64,000 bases of DNA from Pseudacidovorax sp. NFM-22 (GTDB lineage Bacteria > Pseudomonadota > Gammaproteobacteria > Burkholderiales > Burkholderiaceae_C). The notes under the pieces are model-generated. The model had not been told where the DNA came from and searched no databases. It saw only the letters and a program-made list of their open reading frames with translations. Positions 36,715 to 44,918 of this stretch are shown here, one piece after another. How positions within the stretch are numbered: position 1 is the stretch's first letter; each line of letters opens with the position of its first letter. Made by a program: the position numbers and the translations under genes. The stretch lies in contig NZ_JACBFY010000001.1 in the NCBI RefSeq assembly GCF_021401245.1, positions 434,001 through 498,000 on the forward strand. Reading direction: 5' to 3'.

Positions 36715-37235
36715 GGGGCTGCCCCGGCTGACGGGTTTGTCGGATGCGTGACCGCATCGGCGTCCCCAGTCCGTGCGGGCTGTGCTTGTCGTGACTGGTC
36801 GTCCCCAGTCCGTTCGGGCTGAGCCTGTCGAAGCCAGGACACGACCTCCGCCAGCGCGCTGTTCTGCCCTTCGACAAGCTCAGGGCGAACGGATTGAGGG
36901 CTCGGGCCGAGTCTCGGGTTTGCCGTCTGAAACGAACCGCCATCAGCACCTCCTTGCGTCCGCGAGCGCGCCAACTGTTGAACCGCGATCCAATCTCCGC
37001 GCACCAGCGCCTCCTTCTTCGCCCGCGACCATCCCTTGATCCGCAGCTCGAAGGCCAGCGCCGCTTCACGCGTCTCGAACTCGCCCTGCCACGACACCGT
37101 GAACGGCTTGCGCGTGGCGGTGTAGCCGATCCGGCCCGACACATGCTGCTGCAGGCGCGCATCCAAGTCATCGGTATGGCCCGCGTAATAGGAGCCGTCC
37201 GCGCAGTGGAGCAGGTAGACGAAGAAGGGCTTCAC
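36711..37235 (-). CDS. GIY-YIG nuclease-like protein with REP-encoded tail
   Basis: A 174-residue protein. Residues 1-90 are a UPF0213/YhbQ-type GIY-YIG domain: FVYLLHCADGSYYAGHTDDL holds the paired motif (YIG replaced by YAG), and ELRIKGWSRAKKEALVRGDW is the family's end segment. Standard members stop there. Residues about 113-158 are instead encoded by REP-like repeat DNA (peptide traces RPELVEG, RQAQPERTG, RQAQPARTG). The frame then reaches the meaB start with an ATGA overlap. It interrupts the otherwise functional mcm-meaB-pcc series. DNA-repair or nuclease function is by family only. Confidence 0.75.
   Translation of the reverse strand: MKPFFVYLLHCADGSYYAGHTDDLDARLQQHVSGRIGYTATRKPFTVSWQGEFETREAALAFELRIKGWSRAKKEALVRGDWIAVQQLARSRTQGGADGGSFQTANPRLGPSPQSVRPELVEGQNSALAEVVSWLRQAQPERTGDDQSRQAQPARTGDADAVTHPTNPSAGAAP
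36762..36898. repeat. REP-like repeat cluster inside the GIY-YIG gene
   Basis: Three units: a diverged unit at 36762-36800, a second at 36801-36840 containing CGTTCGGGCTGAGCCTGTCG and then AAG, and an inverted unit at 36866-36892 containing CCCTTCGACAAGCTCAGGGC and GAACGG. The second and third are facing inverted copies and could form a stem. The core CTTCGACAAGCTCAG...GAACGG is a repeat widespread in proteobacterial genomes. Confidence 0.8.
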
Positions 37236-37250
37236 ACGATTGGGAGAAAA

Positions 37251-37276
37251 GGCTTCGACAAGCTCAGCCCGAACGG
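37251..37276. repeat. Isolated REP-like unit
   Basis: One more copy of the same core, GGCTTCGACAAGCTCAGCCC then GAACGG, upstream of the GIY-YIG start and 77 bases from the mcm stop. With the units at 36.8 kb it shows that REP sequence brackets the GIY-YIG gene. Confidence 0.8.
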
Positions 37277-37315
37277 TGGAAAGGGCAGCGATGGATCCAC
37301 GGTAGAGCTACGACC

Positions 37316-37345
37316 GCACAGGCACAGGCACAGGCATAGGCATAG
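37316..37345. repeat. Hexanucleotide tandem repeat
   Basis: Five head-to-tail copies of GCAYAG (three GCACAG then two GCATAG), 30 bases, starting 8 bases past the mcm stop codon. A simple-sequence tract that may vary in copy number. Confidence 0.8.
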
Positions 37346-37352
37346 ACCAGCC

Positions 37353-39506
37353 TCAAGCGGCGACGGCCGCCCGGATCTGCTCCAGCACATCTTTCGCACT
37401 GGCCGGAATCGGCGTCCCGGGCCCGTAGATGCCCTTCACGCCCGCCTCGTACAGGAACTCGTAGTCCTGCCGCGGAATGACACCGCCCACGAACACGATG
37501 ATGTCGTCCGCGCCCTGCTTCTTCAGTTCTTCGATGATCGCCGGCACCAGCGTTTTGTGGCCCGCCGCGAGCGTGCTCACGCCCACGGCATGCACGTCGT
37601 TCTCGATGGCCTGGCGGGCGCATTCCTCCGGCGTCTGGAAGAGCGGGCCCATGTCCACGTCGAAGCCCAGGTCGGCGAAGGCCGTGGCCACCACCTTGGC
37701 GCCGCGGTCGTGGCCGTCCTGGCCCAGCTTGGAGATCATCACGCGCGGCCGGCGGCCCTGGTCCTCGGCGAAGGCGTCGATTTCCTTCTTGAGCGCTTCC
37801 CAGCCTTCGGCCGAGTCGTAGGCGGCGGCGTAGACGCCCGTCACCTTCTGCGTGTCCGCGCGGTGGCGGCCGAAGGCCTTTTCCAGCGCGTCCGACACTT
37901 CGCCCACCGTGGCGCGCAGGCGGATGGCCTGGATGCTCAGGTCGAGCAGGTTGCCCTCGTTCTTCTCGGCCGCGGCCGTGAGCGCATCGAGCGCGGCCTG
38001 CACCTTGGCGCCGTCGCGCGCGGCGCGGATGTTCTGCAGGCGCGCCACCTGCTGGTCGCGCACCTTCATGTTGTCGATGGCGAGGATCTCGACCGGGTCC
38101 TCGTTCTTGAGCTTGTACTTGTTGACGCCGACGATGACGTCGCGGCCCGAGTCGATGCGCGCCTGCTTCTCGGCCGCCGCGGCCTCGATCTTGAGCTTGG
38201 CCCAGCCGCTGTCGACCGCCTTGGTCATGCCACCCATGGCCTCGACCTCCTCGATGATGGCCCAGGCGGCATCGGCCATGTCCTGGGTGAGCTTCTCCAT
38301 CATGTAGCTGCCGGCCCAGGGGTCGATGACGTTGGTGATGTGCGTCTCTTCCTGAATGATCAGTTGCGTGTTGCGGGCGATGCGGGCGCTGAACTCGGTC
38401 GGCAGCGCGATGGCCTCGTCCAGCGCGTTGGTGTGCAGCGACTGCGTGCCGCCGAACACCGCGGCCATGGCCTCGATGGTGGTGCGCACGACGTTGTTGT
38501 ACGGGTCCTGCTCGGTGAGCGACCAGCCCGAGGTCTGGCAGTGCGTGCGCAGCATCAGGCTCTTGGGGTTCTTGGCGCCCGTGGCCTTCATGATCCGGCA
38601 CCAAAGCAGGCGCGCGGCGCGCATCTTGGCGACTTCGAGGTAGAAGTTCATGCCGATGGCCCAGAAGAAGCTCAGGCGCCCGGCGAAGTCGTCCACGTCC
38701 ATGCCCTTGGCGATGGCGGTCTTCACGTACTCCTTGCCGTCCGCCAGGGTGAAGGCCAGTTCCAGCGCCTGGTTGGCGCCGGCTTCCTGCATGTGGTAGC
38801 CGGAGATCGAGATCGAGTTGAACTTCGGCATGTTCTTCGCCGTGTACTCGATGATGTCGCCGATGATCCGCATGCTCGGCTCGGGCGGATAGATGTACGT
38901 GTTGCGGACCATGAACTCCTTGAGGATGTCGTTCTGGATGGTCCCGCTGAGCTTGTCCTGCGACACGCCCTGCTCTTCCGCCGCCACCACGTAGCCGGCC
39001 AGCACGGGCAGCACGGCGCCGTTCATGGTCATCGACACACTGACCTTGTCCAGCGGGATGCCGTCGAACAGGATCTTCATGTCCTCCACCGAATCGATGG
39101 CCACACCGGCCTTGCCGACGTCGCCGGTCACGCGCGGATGGTCACTGTCGTAGCCGCGGTGGGTGGCCAGGTCGAAGGCCACCGACACGCCCTGCCCGCC
39201 CGCGGCCAGCGCCTTGCGGTAGAAGGCATTCGATTCCTCCGCGGTGGAAAAGCCGGCGTACTGGCGGATGGTCCAGGGTCGCACGGCGTACATCGTCGCC
39301 TGCGGGCCGCGGATGTAGGGCTCGAAGCCGGGCAGCGTGTCGCTGTAGCGCAGGCCCTGCAGGTCGGCGGCCGTGTAGAGCGGCTTGACGGTGATGCCGT
39401 CGGGCGTCACCCAGTTGAGCGCCGAGACGTCGCCGCCGGGGGCCGACTTGGCCGCGGCGCGCGTCCAGTCTTCGAGGGTGGAGGGCTTGAATTCGGAATC
39501 CGCCAT
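37353..39506 (-). CDS. scpA: Methylmalonyl-CoA mutase
   Basis: Adenosylcobalamin enzyme that converts (R)-methylmalonyl-CoA to succinyl-CoA. It is a single chain of 717 residues with the catalytic barrel first ([52 protein letters not shown]) and a C-terminal B12 domain with QDGHDRG (cobalt-ligand His599), then [10 protein letters not shown] and FVGGVIP. The start at 39506 (MADSEF) gives the usual lead; the in-frame extension to 39578 overlaps the promoter region. First gene of the propionyl-CoA operon and divergent from a GntR gene, with a palindrome in between. Confidence 0.96.
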   Translation of the reverse strand: MADSEFKPSTLEDWTRAAAKSAPGGDVSALNWVTPDGITVKPLYTAADLQGLRYSDTLPGFEPYIRGPQATMYAVRPWTIRQYAGFSTAEESNAFYRKALAAGGQGVSVAFDLATHRGYDSDHPRVTGDVGKAGVAIDSVEDMKILFDGIPLDKVSVSMTMNGAVLPVLAGYVVAAEEQGVSQDKLSGTIQNDILKEFMVRNTYIYPPEPSMRIIGDIIEYTAKNMPKFNSISISGYHMQEAGANQALELAFTLADGKEYVKTAIAKGMDVDDFAGRLSFFWAIGMNFYLEVAKMRAARLLWCRIMKATGAKNPKSLMLRTHCQTSGWSLTEQDPYNNVVRTTIEAMAAVFGGTQSLHTNALDEAIALPTEFSARIARNTQLIIQEETHITNVIDPWAGSYMMEKLTQDMADAAWAIIEEVEAMGGMTKAVDSGWAKLKIEAAAAEKQARIDSGRDVIVGVNKYKLKNEDPVEILAIDNMKVRDQQVARLQNIRAARDGAKVQAALDALTAAAEKNEGNLLDLSIQAIRLRATVGEVSDALEKAFGRHRADTQKVTGVYAAAYDSAEGWEALKKEIDAFAEDQGRRPRVMISKLGQDGHDRGAKVVATAFADLGFDVDMGPLFQTPEECARQAIENDVHAVGVSTLAAGHKTLVPAIIEELKKQGADDIIVFVGGVIPRQDYEFLYEAGVKGIYGPGTPIPASAKDVLEQIRAAVAA

Positions 39507-39598
39507 GCTTCGTCTCTCTCGCTTGACCTCTGGTGCCGGAAGTACGGCCACGCTGGCCGACCCCGGGGAATCCCGCAAGTCTAGCCGTCTGTAATTAT

Positions 39599-39616
39599 TA
39601 ATTCAATTATGAATTA
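39599..39616. promoter_or_regulatory. Candidate GntR operator in the mcm-gntR divergent region
   Basis: TAATTCA-ATTA-TGAATTA, a perfect 7-base inverted repeat in an AT-rich patch, 93 bases upstream of the mcm start and 30 bases before the gntR start. Position and symmetry suit autoregulation and control of the propionyl-CoA operon by the adjacent GntR protein (inference). Confidence 0.6.
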
Positions 39617-39645
39617 GGGGCTTCTTCTGCGATACAGTCGCCGCC

Positions 39646-40293
39646 ATGTCTGCCCTGACCCTCACCCCGCGCGCCCTCTATGAAGAGGTGGCGGAGCTGC
39701 TGCGCCAGCGCATCTTCCGCCGCGAACTGGAGCCCGGCAGCTGGATCGACGAGCTGCGCATCGCGGAAGAACTGGGCATCAGCCGCACACCATTGCGCGA
39801 GGCGCTGAAGGTGCTGGCCGCCGAGGGGCTGGTGACGATGAAGCTGCGCCGCGGCGCCTATGTGACCGAAGTGTCCGATCGCGACCTGGCCGACGTGTAC
39901 CACCTGCTCGCCCTGCTGGAGAGCGACGCGGCCGGCGTGGTCGCCACGCGCGCCGCCGAGGCCCAGATCGCGGAGCTGCGCGCCCTGCACCAAGAGCTGG
40001 AGGCCGCCGCCCGCCCCGGCCAGGTGGACCGGGAGCACTTCTTCGCCGTCAACGAGCGCTTCCACATGCGGCTGCTGGCCATCGCCGACAACCGCTGGCG
40101 CGACCAGATGGTGGCCGACCTGCGAAAGGTGATGAAGCTCAACCGCCACAACTCGCTGCTGAAGGCGGGGCGCATCGAGGAATCGCTGGCGGAGCACCGC
40201 GCCCTGGTGGCCGCCATCGAAGCGCGGGACGCGCAGGCGGCCGAGGCGCGCATGCGCGAGCATTTCGCGAACGGGCTCGAAGCGGCGTCCTGA
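39646..40293 (+). CDS. GntR-family (FadR subfamily) transcriptional regulator
   Basis: A 215-residue regulator. The N-terminal winged helix (about 8-75) has the GntR signature ELRIAEELGISRTPLREALKVLAAEGLV, then RRGAYVTEVS; the C-terminal all-helical FCD ligand domain (about 80-210) has the usual metal-binding pattern candidates Asp/His in ERFHMRLLAIADN and AEHRALVAAIE. It diverges from the methylmalonyl-CoA mutase operon, so a propionate, methylmalonate or related acyl effector is plausible. The probable operator lies between the two genes. Confidence 0.9.
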   Translation: MSALTLTPRALYEEVAELLRQRIFRRELEPGSWIDELRIAEELGISRTPLREALKVLAAEGLVTMKLRRGAYVTEVSDRDLADVYHLLALLESDAAGVVATRAAEAQIAELRALHQELEAAARPGQVDREHFFAVNERFHMRLLAIADNRWRDQMVADLRKVMKLNRHNSLLKAGRIEESLAEHRALVAAIEARDAQAAEARMREHFANGLEAAS

Positions 40294-40339
40294 GTCGCCG
40301 CTCGGTCCTGGTGAGCCGCGGCCTGTTGCCGGGCCGTCA

Positions 40340-40367
40340 GCTGCTCGCCGCCCGTGTAACGAGCAGC
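40340..40367. terminator. Hairpin between convergent gntR and dusA
   Basis: GCTGCTCG and CGAGCAGC form a perfect 8-base-pair stem with a 12-base loop; partly complementary GC-rich flanks could lengthen it. No U-tract; a probable but weak bidirectional terminator. Confidence 0.4.
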
Positions 40368-40392
40368 CCGGCGCCCTGTGCGGCCTGTGCGC

Positions 40393-41406
40393 TCAGGCCT
40401 CGGCCGTGGCGCTGGCGTGCGCGCGCGCCATGACCTCGTGCGGATCCAGCTCGCGCAGGCGATGGTCGCTCCACACCTGCCGCCAGCGGCGCGCGCCCGG
40501 CAGGCCATTGCGCAACCCCAGCATGTGCCGCGCGATCGACTGCCACGACGTGCCGTGCGCCTGCTTCTCTCGGCGCATGTAGTCGCACATCTGCGCCTCC
40601 ACCTCCTCGCGCGTCACCTCACGCGGCGCGTCCCCGAAGAAGGCGCTGTCCCACTGCGAAAGCCACCACGGGTTGTGGTACGCCTCGCGGCCCACCATCA
40701 CGCCGTCGAGCAGGCGCAGTTGCGCGTGCACCTGTTCGTCGGTCTGGATGCCGCCGTTGATCGCGATGAACAGCTGAGGAAAGTCGTGCTTGATCCGGTG
40801 CACCAGCTCGTAGCGCAGCGGCGGAATCTCCCGGTTCTGCTTGGGGCTCAGGCCCTTGAGCCACGCGTTGCGCGCATGCACGATGAAGTGGCGGCAGCCG
40901 GCGTCGGCCACGGTTCCGACGAAGTCGCGCACGAAGTCGTAGCTCTCCACCCGGTCGATGCCGATGCGGTGCTTGACGGTCACGGGCACGCTCACCACGT
41001 CCAGCATCGCCTTCACGCCATCGGCCACCAGCGCCGGCTCCGCCATCAGGCAGGCGCCGAAGGCACCGCGCTGCACCCGCTCGCTGGGGCAGCCGCAGTT
41101 CAGGTTGATCTCGTCGTAACCCCACTGCTCTCCCAGCCGCGCGCTGGCCGCCAGATCGGCGGGCTCGCTGCCGCCCAGTTGCAGCGCGACCGGGTGTTCG
41201 GTCTCGTCGAAGCGCAGATGCCGCGCCGCATCGCCGTGCAGGATGGCGCCGGTGTTCACCATCTCGGTGTACAGCAGCGCCTGGCGGCTCAGGAGGCGGT
41301 GGAAGTAGCGGCAGCCCCTGTCTGTCCAGTCGAGCATCGGGGCCACAGAGAGCCGGCCGACGGGCAGCGACGCCTGCGGCGATGAGGAAAGGTCCTTGTC
41401 GTTCAT
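40393..41406 (-). CDS. dusA: tRNA-dihydrouridine synthase A
   Basis: FMN enzyme that reduces uridine in the tRNA D-loop (U20/U20a). The 337-residue length is typical. Family segments: SVAPMLDWTDRGCRYFHR at the FMN site, the catalytic cysteine region NLNCGCPSERVQ followed by GAFGACLM, TVKHRIGID, HARNAWLKGLSPKQNR, and INGGIQT with GVMVGREAYHNPW. The NCGCPSERV and LKGLSPKQNR segments mark DusA rather than DusB or DusC. The start at 41406 (MNDKDLSS) is preferred over an in-frame extension to 41499. Confidence 0.96.
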   Translation of the reverse strand: MNDKDLSSSPQASLPVGRLSVAPMLDWTDRGCRYFHRLLSRQALLYTEMVNTGAILHGDAARHLRFDETEHPVALQLGGSEPADLAASARLGEQWGYDEINLNCGCPSERVQRGAFGACLMAEPALVADGVKAMLDVVSVPVTVKHRIGIDRVESYDFVRDFVGTVADAGCRHFIVHARNAWLKGLSPKQNREIPPLRYELVHRIKHDFPQLFIAINGGIQTDEQVHAQLRLLDGVMVGREAYHNPWWLSQWDSAFFGDAPREVTREEVEAQMCDYMRREKQAHGTSWQSIARHMLGLRNGLPGARRWRQVWSDHRLRELDPHEVMARAHASATAEA

Positions 41407-41628
41407 GAGTTGGGCAGGGGCGCCGGTCGAGAGAGAGGCCGGCGAACAGCGCAGCGTGGACGCTCGTTCCGCGGGAAAGAAAACATGAAGCCGCGCCACG
41501 GAGGGTGTGCACGGGGCGGCGAGAGGTCGGCATTTTCCCAGGTCTCAGCGACACGCGCGGCACAGCACGCGCCAAGGACAGCGGCCAACCGCGAGCCAGC
41601 TCCTGTCTCAAGCAGTCAGGCTCATTTA

Positions 41629-41657
41629 ATAAACATGCTTACGATATAGATGTTTAT
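41629..41657. promoter_or_regulatory. Candidate MarR operator overlapping the marR start
   Basis: ATAAACAT at 41629-41636 and ATGTTTAT at 41650-41657 are perfect 8-base inverted repeats with centres 21 bases apart. The right arm runs into the ATG at 41656. This suits autorepression of the marR-MFS operon by the MarR protein. Confidence 0.6.
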
Positions 41658-42168
41658 GAAAATCGACCCCTCCAAGCGCTTCAGCTTTCTGGTCAACCAG
41701 GTGGCCAAGCTGCACGGCGCTCACTTCGACCGGCTGGCCCGTGAACGGATGGGTCTGTCCCTGGCGCAATGCCGATTGCTCTGGGCGCTGGCACATCCCG
41801 AACAGCCCGAACCGTTGTCGCAGGCCGCCCTGGCCCAGCGACTGGAGACCAGCGCCATGGCCGTCGCCACGCTCTGCGACCGCATGGAGGCCGGCGGCTG
41901 GATCCGGCGCGAGCCCTCGCCCAGTGACCGCCGCGTCAAGCTCATTCATGCCACCCCCCGCGCTCTCGATGCCATGGACCAGGCCCTCGCCATCAGCGAC
42001 GAGGTGCTGGCCCACGGCCTCGTCAACCTGAGTGCCGACGAGCAGGCCCAGCTCATGGCATTGCTGGCCAAAGCCCGGGAGGGCCTGCTGGCCTGGCAAC
42101 CCGATGCGGCGCCGGCTTCGCTGCACGACGGCGGCGCGACCCGTGGCCCCGAGGAGACCGCCCCATGA
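41656..42168 (+). CDS. MarR-family transcriptional regulator
   Basis: A 170-residue winged-helix regulator. The DNA-binding region has LSQAALAQRLETSAMAVATL and the wing DRMEAGGWIRREPSPSDRRVKL, the MarR signature. ATG codons at 41650 and 41656 are both in frame; neither has a Shine-Dalgarno, and both lie in or against the right arm of the operator. Its stop overlaps the start of the MFS exporter gene (ATGA). Probable role: repressor of its own operon, relieved by a toxic ligand that the exporter removes. Confidence 0.9.
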   Translation: MKIDPSKRFSFLVNQVAKLHGAHFDRLARERMGLSLAQCRLLWALAHPEQPEPLSQAALAQRLETSAMAVATLCDRMEAGGWIRREPSPSDRRVKLIHATPRALDAMDQALAISDEVLAHGLVNLSADEQAQLMALLAKAREGLLAWQPDAAPASLHDGGATRGPEETAP

Positions 42169-43691
42169 CCCCCACCCCCCAGAACCCCGTGCCCCACCGC
42201 GGCATGATCACCGTCTCGATCATGCTGGCGACGATCATGCAGGCGCTGGACACCACCATCGCCAACGTCGCCCTGCCCCACATGCAGGGCAGCCTGCAAG
42301 CCTCGCAGGACCAGATCACCTGGGTGCTGACCTCTTACATCGTCGCGGCAGCCATCACCCTGCCGCTGACCGGCTGGTTCTGCGGCCGGTGGGGCCGGCG
42401 GCGCGTCTTCCTGGTGTCGGTGGTGGGCTTCACGGTGGCGTCGGCGCTGTGCGGCATCGCGGGCTCGCTGGTCGAGATCGTCGGCGCTCGGCTGCTGCAG
42501 GGCGTCTTCGGGGCGGCGCTGGTGCCGCTGTCGCAGGCCGTGCTGCTCGACATCAACCCGCGGGAGAAGGTGGGCCAGGCCATGGCCATCTGGGGTGCGG
42601 GCATCATGATCGGCCCCATCCTGGGCCCGCTGCTGGGCGGATGGCTGACGGATCAGCTCGACTGGCGCTGGGTGTTCTTCATCAACCTGCCGGTGGGCAT
42701 CGTGGCCTTCTGGGGCATCGCACGGTACCTGCCCGAGAGCCGTCCGAAGTCCGAGAAGCTCGACGTGTTCGGCTTCGCGACGCTCAGCCTGGGCATCGGC
42801 CTGCTGCAGCTCTTCCTGGACCGCGGCGAACAGCTGGACTGGTTCGACTCGTGGGAGATCCGTCTGGAGGCAATCGGCGCCGTGGTCGCCCTCGCCCTCT
42901 TCGCCGTCCACACCTGGACCGTGCAGGGCGTGAGCTTTCTCAACCGCGATCTGCTGAAGGACCGCAACTTCGTCACCGGCCAGTTCTTCGCGTTCGTCGT
43001 CGGCATCATCCTGTTCGCGACCACCTCGCTGCTGCCCAACTTCCTGCAGGGGCTGATGGGCTATCCGGTCGTCTATACCGGTGCGGTCACGGCGCCCCGC
43101 GGCGTGGGAACGATGATCGCCATGATCGTCGTCGGGCGACTGGTCCACCGGATCGACGTGCGCGCCATCATGGCGGCCGGCTTCGGCCTGACGGCTTTCT
43201 CGCTGTGGCAGATGACGCGCTTCACGCCGGACATGGACAGCACACTGATCGTCACCTCGGGCTTCATCCAGGGCCTGGGCATCGGCTTCACCTTCGTGCC
43301 GCTGTCGACCGCCACCTTTGCCACGCTGCCGGCGCGGCTGCGCAACCAGGGCACGCCGATCTTCAGCCTCCTGCGCAACATCGGCAGCAGCGTCGGCATC
43401 TCGGTGGTGCAGACGCTGCTGACGGAAGGCTCCGGCCGGGCGCATGCCAATCTGGCCGCGCTGGTGTCGCCGGGCAACCAGGGGCTGCTGGCGCTGCCAC
43501 CGGCCATGGACCTGGGCACCCAGACCGGCCTGGCCGTGCTGAACGCCGAGGTCACGCGTCAGGCCACCATGGTGGCCTACCTCGACGACTTCTGGATCAT
43601 GATGGTGCTGACCGCGGTGACCATCCCGCTGCTCCTGCTCATCCGCAGGCCGCCCAAGGCCGCGGGCGGCCCGGCCGAGATTCCGCACTGA
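42165..43691 (+). CDS. DHA2 (EmrB/QacA) family MFS exporter
   Basis: A 508-residue inner-membrane drug/H+ antiporter with about 14 transmembrane segments. Family motifs: LDTTIANVALPHM in TM1 (motif D1), GWFCGRWGRRRVFL between TM2 and TM3 (motif A), and GPILGPLLGGWL with RWVFFINLPVGI (motif C and EmrB signature). Coupled to marR by ATGA. No EmrA-like adaptor is adjacent, so it may work alone or with a membrane-fusion protein encoded elsewhere. Substrate is unknown; hydrophobic toxicants are typical. Confidence 0.93.
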   Translation: MTPTPQNPVPHRGMITVSIMLATIMQALDTTIANVALPHMQGSLQASQDQITWVLTSYIVAAAITLPLTGWFCGRWGRRRVFLVSVVGFTVASALCGIAGSLVEIVGARLLQGVFGAALVPLSQAVLLDINPREKVGQAMAIWGAGIMIGPILGPLLGGWLTDQLDWRWVFFINLPVGIVAFWGIARYLPESRPKSEKLDVFGFATLSLGIGLLQLFLDRGEQLDWFDSWEIRLEAIGAVVALALFAVHTWTVQGVSFLNRDLLKDRNFVTGQFFAFVVGIILFATTSLLPNFLQGLMGYPVVYTGAVTAPRGVGTMIAMIVVGRLVHRIDVRAIMAAGFGLTAFSLWQMTRFTPDMDSTLIVTSGFIQGLGIGFTFVPLSTATFATLPARLRNQGTPIFSLLRNIGSSVGISVVQTLLTEGSGRAHANLAALVSPGNQGLLALPPAMDLGTQTGLAVLNAEVTRQATMVAYLDDFWIMMVLTAVTIPLLLLIRRPPKAAGGPAEIPH

Positions 43692-43710
43692 CCGTGCGGG
43701 ACCGCCGCGC

Positions 43711-44298
43711 TCAGCCGAACTGCCCGAACGAGGTACGCAGCCCCTGGTAGTCGGTCGGCCCGCTGTTCTCTGGCGGATGGCCGTACAGCGCCAGCCAGCC
43801 GGCAATGCTGGGCAAGCGCTTCTCGAAGTAGCGATGCAACTGGTGCCAGTCGCCCTGCGGGGTGTGGCTGGCCACCATCTCCAGGCCTTCCACCGCCATG
43901 GCCCGCAGGCTGGTCACCATGGCCAGGCCCGAGCCGTCGATCTGCTGCAGGCTCACTTCGCGGCCCTGCGCCAGCACCTCCTGCAGAACACGGCGATGCA
44001 CGGCAAAGTCGGCCCAGGCGCGCTTGATGCAGGCGTCGCTGAGCTCACGGAACACCCAATGCATGTTGGCGGCAAAGAGCGTCGCCACCTGCTCCGCCTG
44101 GCGCGCGGCCTGCCGACCCGCCACATACTGCAGGCGCAGCGCCAGACACAACGCCACCAGTACCGACGCCGCCTGGACCCACGCCGCCCATTCCCCGGAG
44201 GTTCGCGGCGGCGCGATCCACAACGCCGCCGTCGCACCGGCCAGAAGGCCGCCGATCCCGACGCAAGGAAGCCAACGAAACGCTACACCGCTTTTCAT
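43711..44298 (-). CDS. Hypothetical two-helix membrane protein
   Basis: A 195-residue protein with two N-terminal transmembrane segments at about 10-29 and 38-55, joined by a short PPRTSGEW loop, and a cytoplasmic region of about 140 residues with predicted helices (RQAARQAEQVATLFAANMHW, ELSDACIKRAWADFAVHRR). No catalytic motif and no family I can name. The start at 44298 has AGGA upstream; a frame extension to 44373 is possible. It converges with the MFS exporter gene and diverges from the next small gene. Confidence 0.6.
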   Translation of the reverse strand: MKSGVAFRWLPCVGIGGLLAGATAALWIAPPRTSGEWAAWVQAASVLVALCLALRLQYVAGRQAARQAEQVATLFAANMHWVFRELSDACIKRAWADFAVHRRVLQEVLAQGREVSLQQIDGSGLAMVTSLRAMAVEGLEMVASHTPQGDWHQLHRYFEKRLPSIAGWLALYGHPPENSGPTDYQGLRTSFGQFG

Positions 44299-44513
44299 GC
44301 CGCCAATCCTAGGCGCCGAAGTCACTTCAAAGGTAGCGAAAACTTCACAATTAGAAACACGTTTCGCAACCAAACTGCAGTTATTAACAAATCCGGGCGT
44401 CCCGCAAGGGCCCCTTCCTACAGGACGACGGGATCTGGCTCCCTACGTTCACAAGTCCAGCCGACTTGCCGCACCTTTCCGTGCAGGGCCGGCGCACGAC
44501 CTCTGGAGACCCC

Positions 44514-44918
44514 ATGAAGCCTTTCGCCCTGACCCCGGACATGCTGTCGACCCTCGGCAAGACCTTCTATCCGACCGGGCACGCCCTGCTGATGTTCCGG
44601 GATGCCGAGGCGGCACGGGCTGCGGCAGAGGCCCTCGCCCAGGGCGGCGTGGCCAGCGACGACATCGCCTTCGTTCCTGCCGAGGCCATCACCGGCCCGA
44701 TCGGCGCCACGGCATCGGACGCCGACGATCCGCTGCCCTCCCCCGGCACCGAAGGCGCCACCGTTCGCGCCTACGTGCGCCTGGCGCGCGAGGGCCATGC
44801 CGGCCTGCTGGTGCGCACCGAGGACGACGAGGACGTCGAGCGGATCCGCAGCCTGCTGCGCGAGAACCCCTTCGTGATGGGACAGCGTTACCGCGCGCTG
44901 GTCATCGAGGACCTATGA
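44514..44918 (+). CDS. Conserved-looking small hypothetical protein
   Basis: A 134-residue soluble protein with no signal or membrane segment. TGHALLMFRDAEAARAAAEAL and the later AREGHAGLLVRTEDDEDVERI look like two half-repeats of a ferredoxin-like alpha/beta fold; the middle LPSPGTEGATVRAYV may be a ligand or interface loop. The start has TGGAG at good spacing. Its last 6 bases overlap the end of the convergent antiporter gene. Similar-looking proteins occur in other Comamonadaceae as far as I recall, but no function is known to me. Confidence 0.65.
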   Translation: MKPFALTPDMLSTLGKTFYPTGHALLMFRDAEAARAAAEALAQGGVASDDIAFVPAEAITGPIGATASDADDPLPSPGTEGATVRAYVRLAREGHAGLLVRTEDDEDVERIRSLLRENPFVMGQRYRALVIEDL

